Positions 24,871 through 35,415 of a DNA stretch of 64,000 nt are shown here, in pieces; positions within the stretch are counted from its first letter, which is position 1; each line of letters begins with the position of its first letter. The notes below the pieces were generated by a model that was given only the letters and a program-made list of their open reading frames with translations, did no database searches and was not told the origin of the DNA. Origin of the DNA: Liopterus haemorrhoidalis (Eukaryota > Arthropoda > Insecta > Coleoptera > Dytiscidae); contig OZ020611.1 in assembly GCA_963971575.1 (NCBI GenBank), forward strand, positions 226,726,260-226,790,259. Reading direction: 5' to 3'. Made by a program: the position numbers and the translations under genes.

Positions 24871-25774
24871 AAAATTGATTTCGCAAAAAAAAAAAACTTT
24901 CAATCGCCACCGATAATGGTTAAAATGATATGAAATTAATTAATTCATTAAAATGTATCTCTGCATAGGTCCACCTCTAGTAAAGCTTTTTACTTTCTTG
25001 TGTACACATTTCAAAATATTTATTTGATTTGCTATTTAATCGTGTCCATTCACTAATTATGAACATTTCTTTTTCAGGTAAGCGAAATATTTTAATTCCT
25101 GAGCTTTTAAGTTTATGTCGGTAAGTAAAACAACAACATTACCAACTAACTTGTCGACGAATCCGATAATATTGTTAATTAGTAGGTAATTGATAATTTA
25201 AAAAAATCGCATTTGAGAGATTTGTGACGAATAATCTTGAGGAGTCATAATAAATAGATTTAATAAAGTTGACGTCACTGATCTAAATACATGAATAATT
25301 AGTTTTGCACTTTGTGAAAATATACTCTAGTCTCTATAAGTGCATACAGTTGTATTGGTTAATGCATGTATGTCTGTATGTATGTCTGTATGTGTGTGAT
25401 ACGTGTGTGTGTGTGTGTGTGTTAGTTTACTACTAAACCAGCTGTCATCGAAGGTCGCACGCCGTTGCAAAGGGCGATGTGTTTTGATTTGTGAATTCAG
25501 AGACGAAGAGTAAACATATTTCCCCCCATTTAAGTGTTTGTATTGCCAATATCAACCCCTAGAGGGTGTTACTGTTGCTATTAACAAAATATTCTATATT
25601 TGTCGTGCGAATTATGTGTGAAAAAGGGAGTGTTTATCTTTCTGAAGTGAGAGAATGTAAATAATGTTTTTGAGAGACGATATTTTAAAATTTTAACCAT
25701 ATGGAAATGTTTTTCTAATGCCTTATTGATCCTTTGTGACAAAAGTTATGCTTTAGATGTCATTGTTCTTTTGA
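24871..25774. other. Unassigned stretch
   Basis: A TGTATGTCTG/(TG)n tract is at about 25368-25424. No gene or element ends were recognised. Confidence 0.35.
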
Positions 25775-25788
25775 AATAAAATGATAAT

Positions 25789-26373
25789 CTTGATTAGATG
25801 AGTTACGTCCGTAAGTTAGTAATTATAGTTGAAGGTAATGGGATTCGGACCAGTCAGAAAATAAAAACAAATTTATTAACTTCGCTAACGTTTCGATTTT
25901 TATTTTAAATCTTCATCAGAGCTTGCTAATTTTTTGGTGATAGAGTTGATTTGATTATGAAAATGATGGTTTGTTGTTTCCAGGTTATAGATGAATTTGA
26001 AATTTTGTTTGATGTGGTTTGGAGTGAGTTGAAGGGTTTTTTCAACAACATAGAACTTTCTTTTGGTACTACAACCAAAAACAATATCAAAATTTTCCGA
26101 ACATCACATAAAAAACTAGCATCCCTGATCAACAGAAAGATATTCTTATTAAATTGCCGAAGACAACAGCTCATTCCAAACCACATCAAACAAAATTTCA
26201 AATTCATCTATAACCTGGAAACAACAAACCATCATTTTCATAATCAAATCAACTCTATCACCAAAAAATTAGCAAGCTCTGATGAAGATTTAAAATAAAA
26301 ATCGAAACGTTAGCGAAGTTAATAAATTTGTTTTTATTTTCTGACTGGTCCGAATCCCATTACCTTCAACTAT
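25789..26373. mobile_element. Penelope-like element derivative forming a 207-bp-arm palindrome
   Basis: Flanked by the 14-bp direct repeat AATAAAATGATAAT (25775-25788, 26374-26387). The arms 25822-26028 and about 26169-26373 are inverted copies, almost without mismatch, around a 140-bp spacer. The spacer plus right arm is open on the plus strand and encodes a Lys/Asn/Gln-rich segment with INRKIFLLNCRRQQLIPNHI, resembling the N-terminal region of Penelope-like proteins. On each arm there is CTGATGA, a 5-bp GATTT/AAATC hairpin and GAAA, a hammerhead-like core. Confidence 0.6.
26279..26320 (+). ncRNA. Partial hammerhead-ribozyme-like core
   Basis: CTGATGA (26279-26285), an extra A, helix GATTT (26287-26291) with AAATC (26299-26303), then GAAA (26304-26307), followed by CGTTAGCGAAGTT. 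These are the conserved core elements of a hammerhead. However, helix I is not evident, helix III could be only 2 bp (AC/GT before a GTT), and the extra A is non-canonical. The mirrored copy is on the minus strand at 25879-25919. Hammerheads are known in Penelope-like elements; activity here is unproven. Confidence 0.35.
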
Positions 26374-26387
26374 AATAAAATGATAAT

Positions 26388-26735
26388 GCCCTAATATCAC
26401 CTAGATTTACTTGATAGGGGCTTACAGATCAAAGGTACAAATTGTAATTTTCTTATTCGCACCTTCTTTGCAGAAAAAAACGCGGTCAGTGATGTTTTTC
26501 CCACATATAAAATTTTCGTCTATTGTTTCCTTTTTTTTAAATTTTTTATTTAGAGACGCTTCAACTGCTAGGCTTTGAGCGTCTAGTATACATTTATTAT
26601 AATTGTAACATTAAACTTATAATTATATTACACAATTTTGGCTATTTATAATTAAATATATCTACCTATAGACATTTGTATATAATAATATTTAGATCTA
26701 GATTTGTGTTAGTAATTTTATATCGCTTAAGTAAT
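26388..26735. other. AT-rich stretch, probably LINE 3' UTR
   Basis: It lies downstream, on the minus strand, of the RNase H fragment at 26840-27545 and may be its 3' UTR. No TSD or tail was identified. Confidence 0.3.
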
Positions 26736-26839
26736 TTATAATGCTAGTGGTACTGTCTGGCTTGTTTTGTTGGGCTGTTGTGATGTTGTTAGGGGTGTTG
26801 AATTTGATTCTTGAAGAGTTATATTATTCACATTTGGAT

Positions 26840-27545
26840 ATAATATGTCCTATGGTCAATAGCACGTCGCAATTTTCACACCGAGGGGGAAGGGTTCGGT
26901 TTTGCCATCTGCCTGAAAGGAAAATTCCCTTTGGGTGGTGCAAAAATTCCCTTTTTCCTTTTTTCTCAAGAAAATTCCCTTGCCTAAAGTGACTGACCTC
27001 ATCTCCCAAACTCCAACTAACACTTCCAAATCTAAGTGAAGAGCAAAAAAAAAGGTCCTCATCTCTTCCAATACAAGTCAAGTGCATAAATAAAAAAAAA
27101 ACTGTCAGACATGGAATATTCTCTTTTTCCCTCTAGACATCCAAAATTTCCTGAAAAAGGGAAATTCCCTGTCAGGTGGCAATACTGGGGGGGGGTTTCC
27201 TTGTTGAATAGGTAGCTGTGGGTGAGTCTTGAGTGTCCGAAGCGCAGTCTTATCATTAATGTCTGTGTTTTTGTCCTTTTTCCAGATTCCATACTTTTAT
27301 GTCTTTCTTGATATTACGTAATTTTTTCGTATTTGGGTCGATATTGAGCCATCCACTTTTTTTGTTTTGTATTGTGATGTGTTTGAGAGCATTCTTAAAG
27401 TCTGTTGCTGGTATGGGGATATTTTGTACTGGGCTTGTATCTTCTTTTGCTGCTTTGTCGGCTTATTCGTTGCTGTCAACGCCTGAATGACCTGGAATCC
27501 ATATCAGGTATATTTTATTTTGGCATTTATTTTTTGCTTTACAGT
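26840..27545 (-). pseudogene. LINE RNase H / C-terminal relic, interrupted
   Basis: The minus strand reads IWIPGHSGVDSNE, stop, ADKAAKEDTSPVQN (the RNase H signature IPGH.G..GNE.AD), continues through NTKKLRNIKKDIKVWNLEKGQK, shifts frame to LMIRLRFGHSRLTHSYLF, and after an inserted element resumes RCENCDVLLTIGHIISKCE (a Cys/His knuckle near the C-terminus). This is the 3' coding end of an RNase H-bearing LINE of the jockey/I group. Stops, a frameshift and the insertion make it inactive. Confidence 0.8.
26898..27186. mobile_element. DNA element nested in the LINE relic
   Basis: The left end GGTTTTGCCATCTGCCTG and the right end CAGGTGGCAATACT are imperfect inverted repeats, each followed inward by an AATTCCCT/GGGAATT motif. 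They are flanked by similar G-rich sequences (GGGGGAAGGGTTC versus GGGGGGGGGTTTC), possibly a decayed TSD. The interruption falls exactly between HSYLFNKETPP and RCENC in the LINE reading frame. Confidence 0.55.
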
Positions 27546-27719
27546 TTTACCGGTTTCTGCAAAAAGAGGGACCAACCCTATCAATGTTCAAACTAAGATA
27601 CCAATGAGCAAAGTTCGGATTATTTAAAAAATTTACAACCTATTTAAACTCTATTATGATCTACTTTTAGTTACGATTTTATTATTTTCACAGTAACACA
27701 GTATGTTGTAAATGGTCAC

Positions 27720-27857
27720 AAATCTTAAATCTTAATATCACCTTTGGAGTACCACAAGGTAGCCTTGGTCCTCTTTTATTTAATATCTTTATTATGATAT
27801 AAATAGTTGTTTTCAATACTCTAATATACTTTTCTATGCTGACGATATAAAAATATA
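27720..27857 (+). pseudogene. Jockey-like RT fragment
   Basis: Plus-strand pieces give QYVVNGHKS, FGVPQGSLGPLLFNIFI and SNILFYADDIKIY, the RT motifs GVPQGS.LGP and YADD. Frameshifts and stops are present. The fragment is cut off by Helentron-like copy C at about 27858. Confidence 0.75.
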
Positions 27858-28909
27858 TCAAAAAATTTATGTGAAGTGTAAATTTTCATACATTTCAGGG
27901 TTTCGCAGGTATTTAGTAAGTGAATGACGATTATTTGGAAAGCCAAAACAAATTTTATGTTAAAATATTTTTTTATTAATTTTAATTCGAAAGCCTAATA
28001 CCATTATTTGGGTTTCTAAATATTTGCAGTATTTTTTTTTTTTATATAGCAAGGTTCATTAATATGCCTACAGCTTCCATTGGTTGTTTAAGTCATAAAC
28101 TCCCACCTCTGATTTCGTATACATTAAAATATAGAATTAAATTATAATTTCAACACTTCCCACTGGTTATTAAATTTACGCTTTTAAAAATTAAATGCAA
28201 CATTTGCCAAAATATAACTAGACTTTTGACAAAATAATTTAAACAACATAAAAATGCAAAAAAAAAAAATCAGAAAAAATAAAAATTGACGGGATTCGAA
28301 CAGTAGTTTGCAACTTACGAAGCGACAACGTTACCACTGGACTACGGATGTTCAATCGTTTACTGTGTTAAATAGCGGATTAAATATTTTATATATTTTA
28401 GGTAAAAACACAAAAAATGCGTTATTTTCTGAAAACATAATCTGATCAAAAATTCCTGTTGTACTATTCCGGTTCACACCAATCTTCATTACTCATAATT
28501 TGTTCAGATTTTTAGTTTAAACCATCTGGGCTACAGGGTGTGGGACAAACTTTTTATGCACAATTTTGGCAAATACCGCGTCAAAATAATTTATTTTGAA
28601 AAAATAAAATTTTCATCGTTAATCCACGTACCAAGGGCTTTCATTTGATACCCTACACAGAATTGTAAAAAAAAAATAATTTTGTTTTCGATGAGCATAT
28701 ATTTGTTTATATTTTTAGGGAGATATGTTTTTTAGATGTTTTAGTATTTTTCCTATGTGCGGATCAAAGAGTTGTATAAGCGTGACAAATTTCAACTCTC
28801 TAGGTTTAGCCGTTTGGCTACAATTTTTACCGAACAGACAGACAGACAGACAGACGACAAAATGACGGTATAAGGGTTTTTTGGTCATAACTACAAAACC
28901 CTAAAAATT
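27858..28909 (+). mobile_element. Helentron-like family 1, copy C (most complete)
   Basis: Order seen: terminus AAATTTATGTGAAGTGTAAA; 5' subterminal repeat GGGTTTCGCAGGTAT (27898-27912); AT-rich body; tRNA-like segment on the minus strand (B box 28291-28303, A box 28329-28344); second body half; short (GACA)n near 28836-28855; 3' hairpin AGGGTTTT (28873-28880) pairing with AAAACCCT (28895-28902). The 3' part also contains ATAACTACAAAACCCT (28887-28902), the inverted partner of the 5' repeat. These features match non-autonomous Helentrons (HINE/DINE-1 type). No coding capacity; transposition would depend on an autonomous helper. Confidence 0.72.
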
Positions 28910-30029
28910 GCTATAATCCGGTCTTATTATTATCTTATTTTTAATTTAATAAATTTAAGTAAGCTTTTTAAGTAAGCCATATCAAACAATAAATCATCTT
29001 ACGAATAAAAGTATTTCGAAATTTTTTACGATATTCCTTAAGATATTATTAAAGATAATCCTTAAGGTGCCCGTTATGTCCCGGCTTTCTCTAATTATAG
29101 AAAAAATATTGTCCTTGACATCCAGCATTCTATGGCTTTTTACACTTATTAAATACCTATATATATATAAGGGTTTAGTAGGTACAAAACCCTGAAATGT
29201 GTGAAAATTCACATTTCATTCATTTTGTTTTTATTATAACAAATTGGGACTATTGCATATAATTTTCGAGGGTTGCTCGTATGTCTTTTCCTAATTAAAT
29301 TAAAAACCCACTTGTTCGCAAAAATCACCCTCTAAATTATTAAAACTGCAAAAATTTTGGATGTAGCGCGAACATGTGTACGTCATATCGGGAATTTTTT
29401 ATTTACCACCATAATTTAATTCGACTTGCTATTAATTTATTGGAGCAGTAATTGAATCTTTATTTAAAAAAGTAACTGTGTCAATGTTTGATGCAAAAAG
29501 AAATTCATGGTATAAAAATGTTCAACTGTGAAATATTGTTGTTGAACGTCGTTGATCAAGTGAAACTTATGCGAACTCGCTTACCAGTGAATTTATAATA
29601 AAAGAAAAATTCGTAACTTTCTCGGCTTTTTTCCTTTTTGGCATTGAGACTTTTAGATTTTACCGTTTTCTAAAATAGGCTGATTGTGAGACTGATTCCG
29701 CAACAGAAGATGACTTTTACAACTGTTTTCCTAATCAAGTTGGCCGTGCATCTATACATGCGTCTCGAACACCGTAACAGCTTTCTTTTAAATGACGCAC
29801 GATTCAATTCGCTACAATAATGCACGTTTTGATAATTCACCTGTATTAAACAATATAAACGGTCCATGACAGTGCGTAATATTAAGAGCCGACGTTTTCA
29901 TGGTCTGGAAGATTATTTGGATTATCTGGATGATAAAAAAAAGAACTGTTAGAAACTGATTTCAGTGTAAGTTGATGACCATCTCGCATCATTAAGGTCC
30001 ATGTTTCGAAGCCCTGTGGAAGATTAGTG
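28910..30029. other. Unassigned, with scraps of Helentron family 1
   Basis: At 29170-29222, GGGTTTAGTAGGTACAAAACCC and CTGAAATGTGTGAAAATTCA match family 1 termini. The 72-codon minus-strand frame here overlaps this repeat. The rest to 30029 is unrecognised. Confidence 0.35.
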
Positions 30030-30030
30030 T

Positions 30031-30368
30031 ACTATAGTGCGTTCAAAGGTGAGAATGCAGTATTGCTCTTATGGCAAATGGCAGTGGTGTTGCCAAATGA
30101 TATAAAAGTGTCAAATGTGTCAATTATAATAATATGAAAAACTCGTATGATTTACAAAAATCAACTCTTATAAAACTCAAAATAACACTCAACAAAAACG
30201 AATGACCATTTGTGGAATACTGCGTCTTCACAGAGCAGCGCGTTTTAGAGCTGGCAACGTCGACAAGCAAGAAAAGGATAGCGTCATTGTGTAAACTCAT
30301 TAGAGAGTATGAAAAAGAACTACTCCATATGTCCTGTACTGCATACTCACCTTTGAACGGACTATAGT
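30031..30368. mobile_element. MITE with 31-bp inverted ends
   Basis: The left TATAGTGCGTTCAAAGGTGA and the right TCACCTTTGAACGGACTATA ends are inverted over about 31 bp (continuing to GCAGTA/TACTGC). The outer dinucleotide is TA on both sides, consistent with a TA target, but the superfamily is not certain. The interior is about 280 bp with no gene. Confidence 0.75.
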
Positions 30369-30421
30369 TTCGTTAAGCTTCATGTTCGCATATTTTTAGA
30401 ATATAACGTATATATAGTCGT

Positions 30422-31549
30422 ATTGCTGATAGGTGACTGTTACATGCATGTATCAAGTAGTGCATTCATATAATAATCTAGTTACCATTTTTCAGCGATT
30501 TTAAAAATATTTTTTGTTATTTGTCTTAGCTGTCAGTGTCTGGTAATAAATATTAACTAAAATATGGTTTGCGGCCAATTATTAAATTCACAATGCATCA
30601 TACCATTCTAGAATAATTAATAAAGCACCAACAAGTAACTCATCTAAAATCGAAATTCAAAATTGGCTGATAAATAATAACATAACGTTTTCAAAAATTA
30701 CTTAAAATGTGATCTTTTAAAAATTGTTAAGAAAGAAAAATCTGAACCAGTTTATTTTATTGATACATTGGCACAAACGTATGGTCATGAAGTACTAAGA
30801 TTACCTCCTTATCACTGGCAGTTTGAACCCCATTGAACTAATTTAGGGTATAACAAAAAATTATTATGACAGACATATTGGTCAAAACGGATATAGTGAT
30901 AACGAAGTTTTGAACATGTGACAAGTAGCCTGTGAACAAATTAGTTGTGAAACTTGGGCAAAATCTGTTAAAAAAATCGAAAATTTAATAAATGAATGGT
31001 GGGAAAGGGAAAGGATTGTTGATGATATTAATCCAATAATAATAAATACAAGAAAAGACAGCGATAGTTCAGATGAGGACGATATCATGCATTTCAGTGA
31101 CTAATTTTTTTAAAATAAAAATAAACATTTAATTACACCTGTAGCAATATATTATATGAATAAATATATTTTTTACTTAATATTTTATTACTTTGTACTT
31201 AGGGGAAACATAAAAATTTAATTTAATTAAACAACAAATTATAATCCAAAATTTACGTATTACTATAAGTTTTTCCTTATTTATAATTATTACCTTAAAA
31301 TTAATAATTTTGTTTGTTTGAGTACTGCTGTGAATATATTTTCGTGCTCTAATTAGTAAAGGTATCTACGAATCATGCCGTTTCTTTCTAATGCTTTGTT
31401 TTTTATTAAAATAATTTGGAAGGTTAGTTGTCAACTTGCGTCACTATACGTTACTATGGGTATGCAAATAATTATAATGATATAGACAGAGAAAACATAT
31501 AGTATTGTATATCGATACTTGTAGCAACGAACAGTCACCTATCAGCAAT
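30422..31549 (+). mobile_element. DDE_3-type transposon, decayed
   Basis: A perfect 20-bp inverted repeat, ATTGCTGATAGGTGACTGTT, is at 30422-30441 and inverted at 31530-31549. The element carries the 3' portion of a transposase gene (30592-31104) and no N-terminal half, so it is an internally deleted copy. The TSD is not resolved. Confidence 0.8.
30592..31104 (+). pseudogene. DDE_3 / Tc1-like transposase C-terminal relic
   Basis: The plus strand reads NASYHSRIINKAPTSN, then EIQNWLINNNITFSK, stop and frameshift, VYFIDTLAQTYGHEVLRLPP, a frameshift, then NPIELI-G (third acidic residue; Trp codon now TAG), YSDNEVLNM-Q (Trp to TGA), and an acidic C-terminus (DSDSSDEDD). The catalytic second Asp block is cut at its start. 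At least three stops and two frameshifts. The motif LPPYHWQFEP..EL identifies the DDE_3 superfamily. Confidence 0.85.
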
Positions 31550-31582
31550 CCCCTCATACACTCATGTGTCAAATTTTTCAAT

Positions 31583-32006
31583 TTCTTTTTAGTTTTATCA
31601 AAAAATGTCTCGAATAAAAGTTGTTAGTTATTGCTTTTATAGCAACTTTTGTTAAATAATTTTTTTCGAAATATTTTTCTGTTTAAATATTCGCAAAAAT
31701 CTTAAAATCGACACGAGTAAACTCCCATTTCTAGTCAACCGATGTTGATCAACTCGTGCCATTGATGTCAAAAACTTAAATATGAAGTTTCATAAAAATC
31801 CTTTTAGCTGAATTTGCTCTGCACGTGTACACAGACAGACAGACAGACAGACAGGCAGACAGACAGACCGACCGACAGACAACATGCTAAAAATAGTCAA
31901 AACGTTACGTAGGGACCTCAATTTGTAGAGATCCATCGAAATCTCGAAATGTCAAAATCGGTATGATCACAATAGCTCCCTTATATATGTTGGCTGTCGG
32001 TGAAAA
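31583..32006 (+). mobile_element. Helentron-like family 2, copy c (5' truncated)
   Basis: It starts within the AAAAGTTGTTAGTTATTGC body, then ACACGAGTAAACTCCCATTT, GATCAACTCGTGCCATTGAT, a (GACA)n tract at 31832-31876, the conserved CATGCTAAAAATAGTCAAAA block and the 3' subterminal TGGCTGTCGGT. Non-coding. Confidence 0.75.
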
Positions 32007-32731
32007 ACGATTTTAAGGCCCTCTCCAAGAAAAATGTGCGCGCCTTATTTGCTTCACCATTACATTTAACAGATTTGTATGTCTAGTTTGTTCTATCTTT
32101 TAACGAAAATTGTCTTACACCACTTTTGCGCTGCACTACTTCTTTTCGCTATGTGTAAACGATTAGAATTTAACATATGCCACTTAATTGTTTGACTTTT
32201 TTAACTATCCTAGCTTAAATTAATCTGCTGAAGATCGTTTTTAAACCATAATACTCATAATAATAAAGTTGTATTGCGATTAAAATATTCTGTTTCTTGA
32301 TCCCTAACAACATTGTAGTGTATGTATACATGTGTGCGTTATTGCGTATTTAGTTAATTCCGCTTAACACCGCCAGACGGAGCAAGTGCTGCTGTTTATA
32401 ACACTGTTAAACTTTTACTGATGGACGAAAACATTTTACTGGCCTGTTAAATTATCCAATTTACTGTTTTTATCGCACAACGTTTTCATCTAGTATTAAG
32501 TTACAACATCACACACAAATCAACAACACCACGGAAATAGAAAAATCATTCCAAAACATATTTTACTAATTTTATATTTTCTTATTCAAATTTAAAAGGA
32601 GTTTAAATATAAATTCTCATTTAAATGTTTTAGTATTTAATTTAACAAATAAAGAAAGAAATATTTTGACGGAAAATATAGACAGATACTTGATTAGGCG
32701 CACAAAACTATTGGAATACGAATCCTCGTTC
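32007..32731. other. Unassigned stretch
   Basis: It includes the second copy of the ~80-bp repeat also seen at 854-935 (here 32181-32265). No gene recognised. Confidence 0.35.
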
Positions 32732-32742
32732 CATATTTAGCA

Positions 32743-32994
32743 TTTTTTTTTTTTTTTTATTTATTCATTTTACATCGGCCTATTTCTACAACGAGGCTAA
32801 TCGCCGATGCCAGGGGGCGAGCTCCTACACCTGGATGAGGGGTAAATGATTGTGAAAATGGGAGTAATGTAAATATATTATTCTCGCCCGAATAATATCA
32901 CCAACGAAGGAGGCTCGAACCACCCATCGCCCAGTCCAGACTGTTTCCAACAGTTTAAAACCGCACGACTTAATGCGCTCGGCCACTCCGTTGG
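32743..32994 (-). mobile_element. tRNA-derived SINE, copy 2 (252 bp)
   Basis: The same SINE as 507-758, reversed: the T-run at the left is the 3' tail, and the tRNA-like head ends at 32994. It is bounded by the 11-bp TSD CATATTTAGCA (32732-32742, 32995-33005). It retains the GGTTCGAGCC B box and TGGCCGAGCGC A box on the minus strand. Both copies are full length with the same 5' end. Confidence 0.88.
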
Positions 32995-33005
32995 CATATT
33001 TAGCA

Positions 33006-33333
33006 ATTATTAGAAGGTAATTATTGAGAATAAGACACGGTTCATATTGTTTAGGATCTTACTTTAAATGCATAAGAGGATGAAAGAAATAGTTATTTAT
33101 GAAACAAGTGCATAAAGTAGTACTTTTTTTCACGAATGGAAAGTTTGACGGCAATTCCATGAGTGAAAAAAACGCTTTATGCATGTGTTTCATACAATAT
33201 TTTTTCTACGACTGTTTCTAATTGAAAATATAAAAAATTAAATGTAACCTATACCTTTCATTTTGTAACAATTTTAAAAAATAACAAATTATGAACTTTC
33301 ATAATAGTAATATTAAAAGTATAGTTGGAATTA
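33006..33333. other. Short unassigned stretch
   Basis: No recognisable gene or repeat. It precedes the hAT-like element below. Confidence 0.3.
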
Positions 33334-33341
33334 TTTATAGT

Positions 33342-34465
33342 TAGAGCCCTGCGCGGATAAGCTTTTCTGTATCCGCATCCGATCCGCATCCGCACATCCA
33401 TGATCCGCATCCGATCCGCATCCGCAGCTTTTGTAACTAACAAATCCGCATCCGATCCGCATCCGCAAAAATATCCGCACTATCCGCACTACAGGTTTTG
33501 CTGTCAGTTTGGAAAGAACTAACATATTTCGCCTGTTTAGGTAATCTCTGCTCTAAAACGCTACTGAAAATTTTTGGATTTTTTATTTATTACTAACCTA
33601 ACCTAAGGGACCCCAAAAGTTTTAAGGCCTAGATGCGCTAATAACTTATTTAAATCTAGAGAGAGATAACAATTTTGGGGGGCCTAAGCGTTCTTTTTCG
33701 TAGGGAGTAAGTGGCGTGCTGTTTTTTTTAAAATTGAATTTTTAAAAAAATATCAGAAAAGTTACTTGATAGAAGGTGCTTCATATTTTTAGGATCAAGT
33801 AATTCTCTTACGCCATTTCGCGCATGAGTTAGGCATTGCAACCTTTTCAAAAAGCAACATGTGTCATTTTTCAAATTTTTGGGATCTGCAAGACTTTTTA
33901 CTTCGGGTAGTATAAAAAAATTGGCAGGTTACATAATAAAATTTTCAAGAAAAAATTATGTAGGTAAATTTTGGTATTTAAATAAAACTTACTAATCAGT
34001 TTTATCTAACAAAAAAACCTTCATCAGATTTAAAAGCCAGAATTAGAGCAGAGGTAGGAAGAATTACGTCGAAAGTGAACCAGGAAACTTTTGTCCAAAA
34101 TATTATTTTCTATAATATATTCCATAACAAAAAGAAAGTTAAGTTGATTGTCTCAACTCAGTCTTGATCATGGACAATTGTCTTAATAAAAATAACATAA
34201 AGTGAGATTGAATGCTACAAAATATCATGTATATACAGACAACCGAAAATAACCGAGGACTGCGTAGTCAGAACACAATTGCTTGTTTCTCCGAAAGTAA
34301 CCGAAGATTTAATGTTCACGCGGATATTGCGGATAAGCGGATATGACATTTAATCCGCATCCGATCCGCATCCGCATGGTTTAAATGATAATTTATCCGC
34401 ATCCGCAGAAAAGTTGCGGATATCCGCGGATAATCCGCGGGTACCCGCGGATTTGCAGGGCTCTA
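33342..34465. mobile_element. hAT element with ATCCGC repeat arrays at both ends
   Basis: The ends TAGAGCCCTGC and GCAGGGCTCTA are inverted, and the 8-bp TSD TTTATAGT is perfect (33334-33341, 34466-34473). Multiple copies of GATCCGCATCC and TATCCGC sit next to both ends (33370-33490 and 34320-34450), probably transposase-binding subterminal repeats. About 850 bp between them is mostly non-coding. A possible coding relic at about 34018-34165 reads SSDLKARIRAEVGRITSKVN. Confidence 0.88.
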
Positions 34466-34635
34466 TTTATAGTTAATTGAGATTCAAACAATTTATTTTA
34501 TTTCTTCTCTAGAAAATATTTGTGGTTTTTTTGCTTTATATCCAACTGATTGTCGTTTAAGATAAGCTATAAGCTTGGTATAGTTACTGATATCTACATT
34601 ATTATTAATACCTAGGTTTATTATCCGTCAACAAT

Positions 34636-34899
34636 GACAGACTAAAAGAACACGAAAATAATATTATCAAAAATAAAATAGACAGTAATAGAAGTAATAA
34701 TTCAATAGTAGAACATGCTAATAATTTAAAACATGAATTTGTTTTTCCCAATGCCAAAATTCTAAACACCGAAAAAAATTTAACAAAACGACTGCTACTA
34801 GAAATGATTTATATAAAAAAAGATAAAAACAACATAAATGCGAAAACTGATATAGAAAATTTAAGTAAAATTTATTATAATTTAATAAAAAACAATTAA
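34636..34899 (+). pseudogene. Penelope-like GIY-YIG endonuclease C-terminal fragment
   Basis: An uninterrupted 87-codon plus-strand stretch without its own start: DRLKEHENNIIKNK, then SIVEHANNLKHEFVFPNAKI, KNLTKRLLLEMIYIKKDK, and NAKTDIENLSKIYYNLIKNN before TAA. This is the end of the GIY-YIG domain of Penelope-like retroelements, with the conserved RL.EH, EH....H.F....A.IL, KR...E...I motif series. The GIY-YIG motif itself and the RT are missing upstream. It is followed by a possible 3' UTR to about 35340 that contains GAATCGAAAC. Confidence 0.82.
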
Positions 34900-35415
34900 T
34901 AAGGCCATCTATTGATCTTGTAACTGACTTCATTAGGAAATTCATTATATCTTTTAAAAATATTAATATGCATTTAGTCGACATGTACACTTAACGGTCT
35001 AAACAAGTAGGAAGATTAAAAAAAATGTCCGTTAAATCGAAACATATTCAATGTTGTATTTTAACTATTGATTTTATTTGTTTAACTATTTATCTATTTA
35101 ATTTTTTAACATTTTATTAACATTTTTTATATACTCTTTATATTTGCAAGTAAGTTTATTTTATATATATATTTTAAACATTGTTTCTGTATATATAAAA
35201 AAAAAATAAAAAAATCGATGTAATAATTTTGTAATTCAATTTCTTTTAGGCTTTGAAAATGATTCAGAGAGAATCGAAACTAGTAAGCAAATAAAATATG
35301 TTTTAACTATTTGACAAGAAAATAACGTAGTTTTATTAGACCGAAATCAAAAAAAAAATAATAATAATAATAATAATACTTATCCAAACCATTTAATACG
35401 GTTAAAGAATCTATA
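34900..35415. other. Probable 3' UTR of the Penelope fragment
   Basis: AT-rich; ends in an (ATA)n run near 35355-35380. A hairpin GATTC/GAATC followed by GAAAC near 35252-35279 recalls a decayed hammerhead region, but CTGATGA is absent. Confidence 0.35.

Noticed and set aside
26741..27087. Independent small proteins on both strands
   Set aside because: These frames span the boundary between a LINE RNase H relic and an inserted element; their apparent continuity is accidental.
33365..33490. CRISPR-like spaced repeats
   Set aside because: The units are irregular ATCCGC repeats in the subterminal region of a hAT element in a eukaryotic context; there are no uniform spacers or cas genes.
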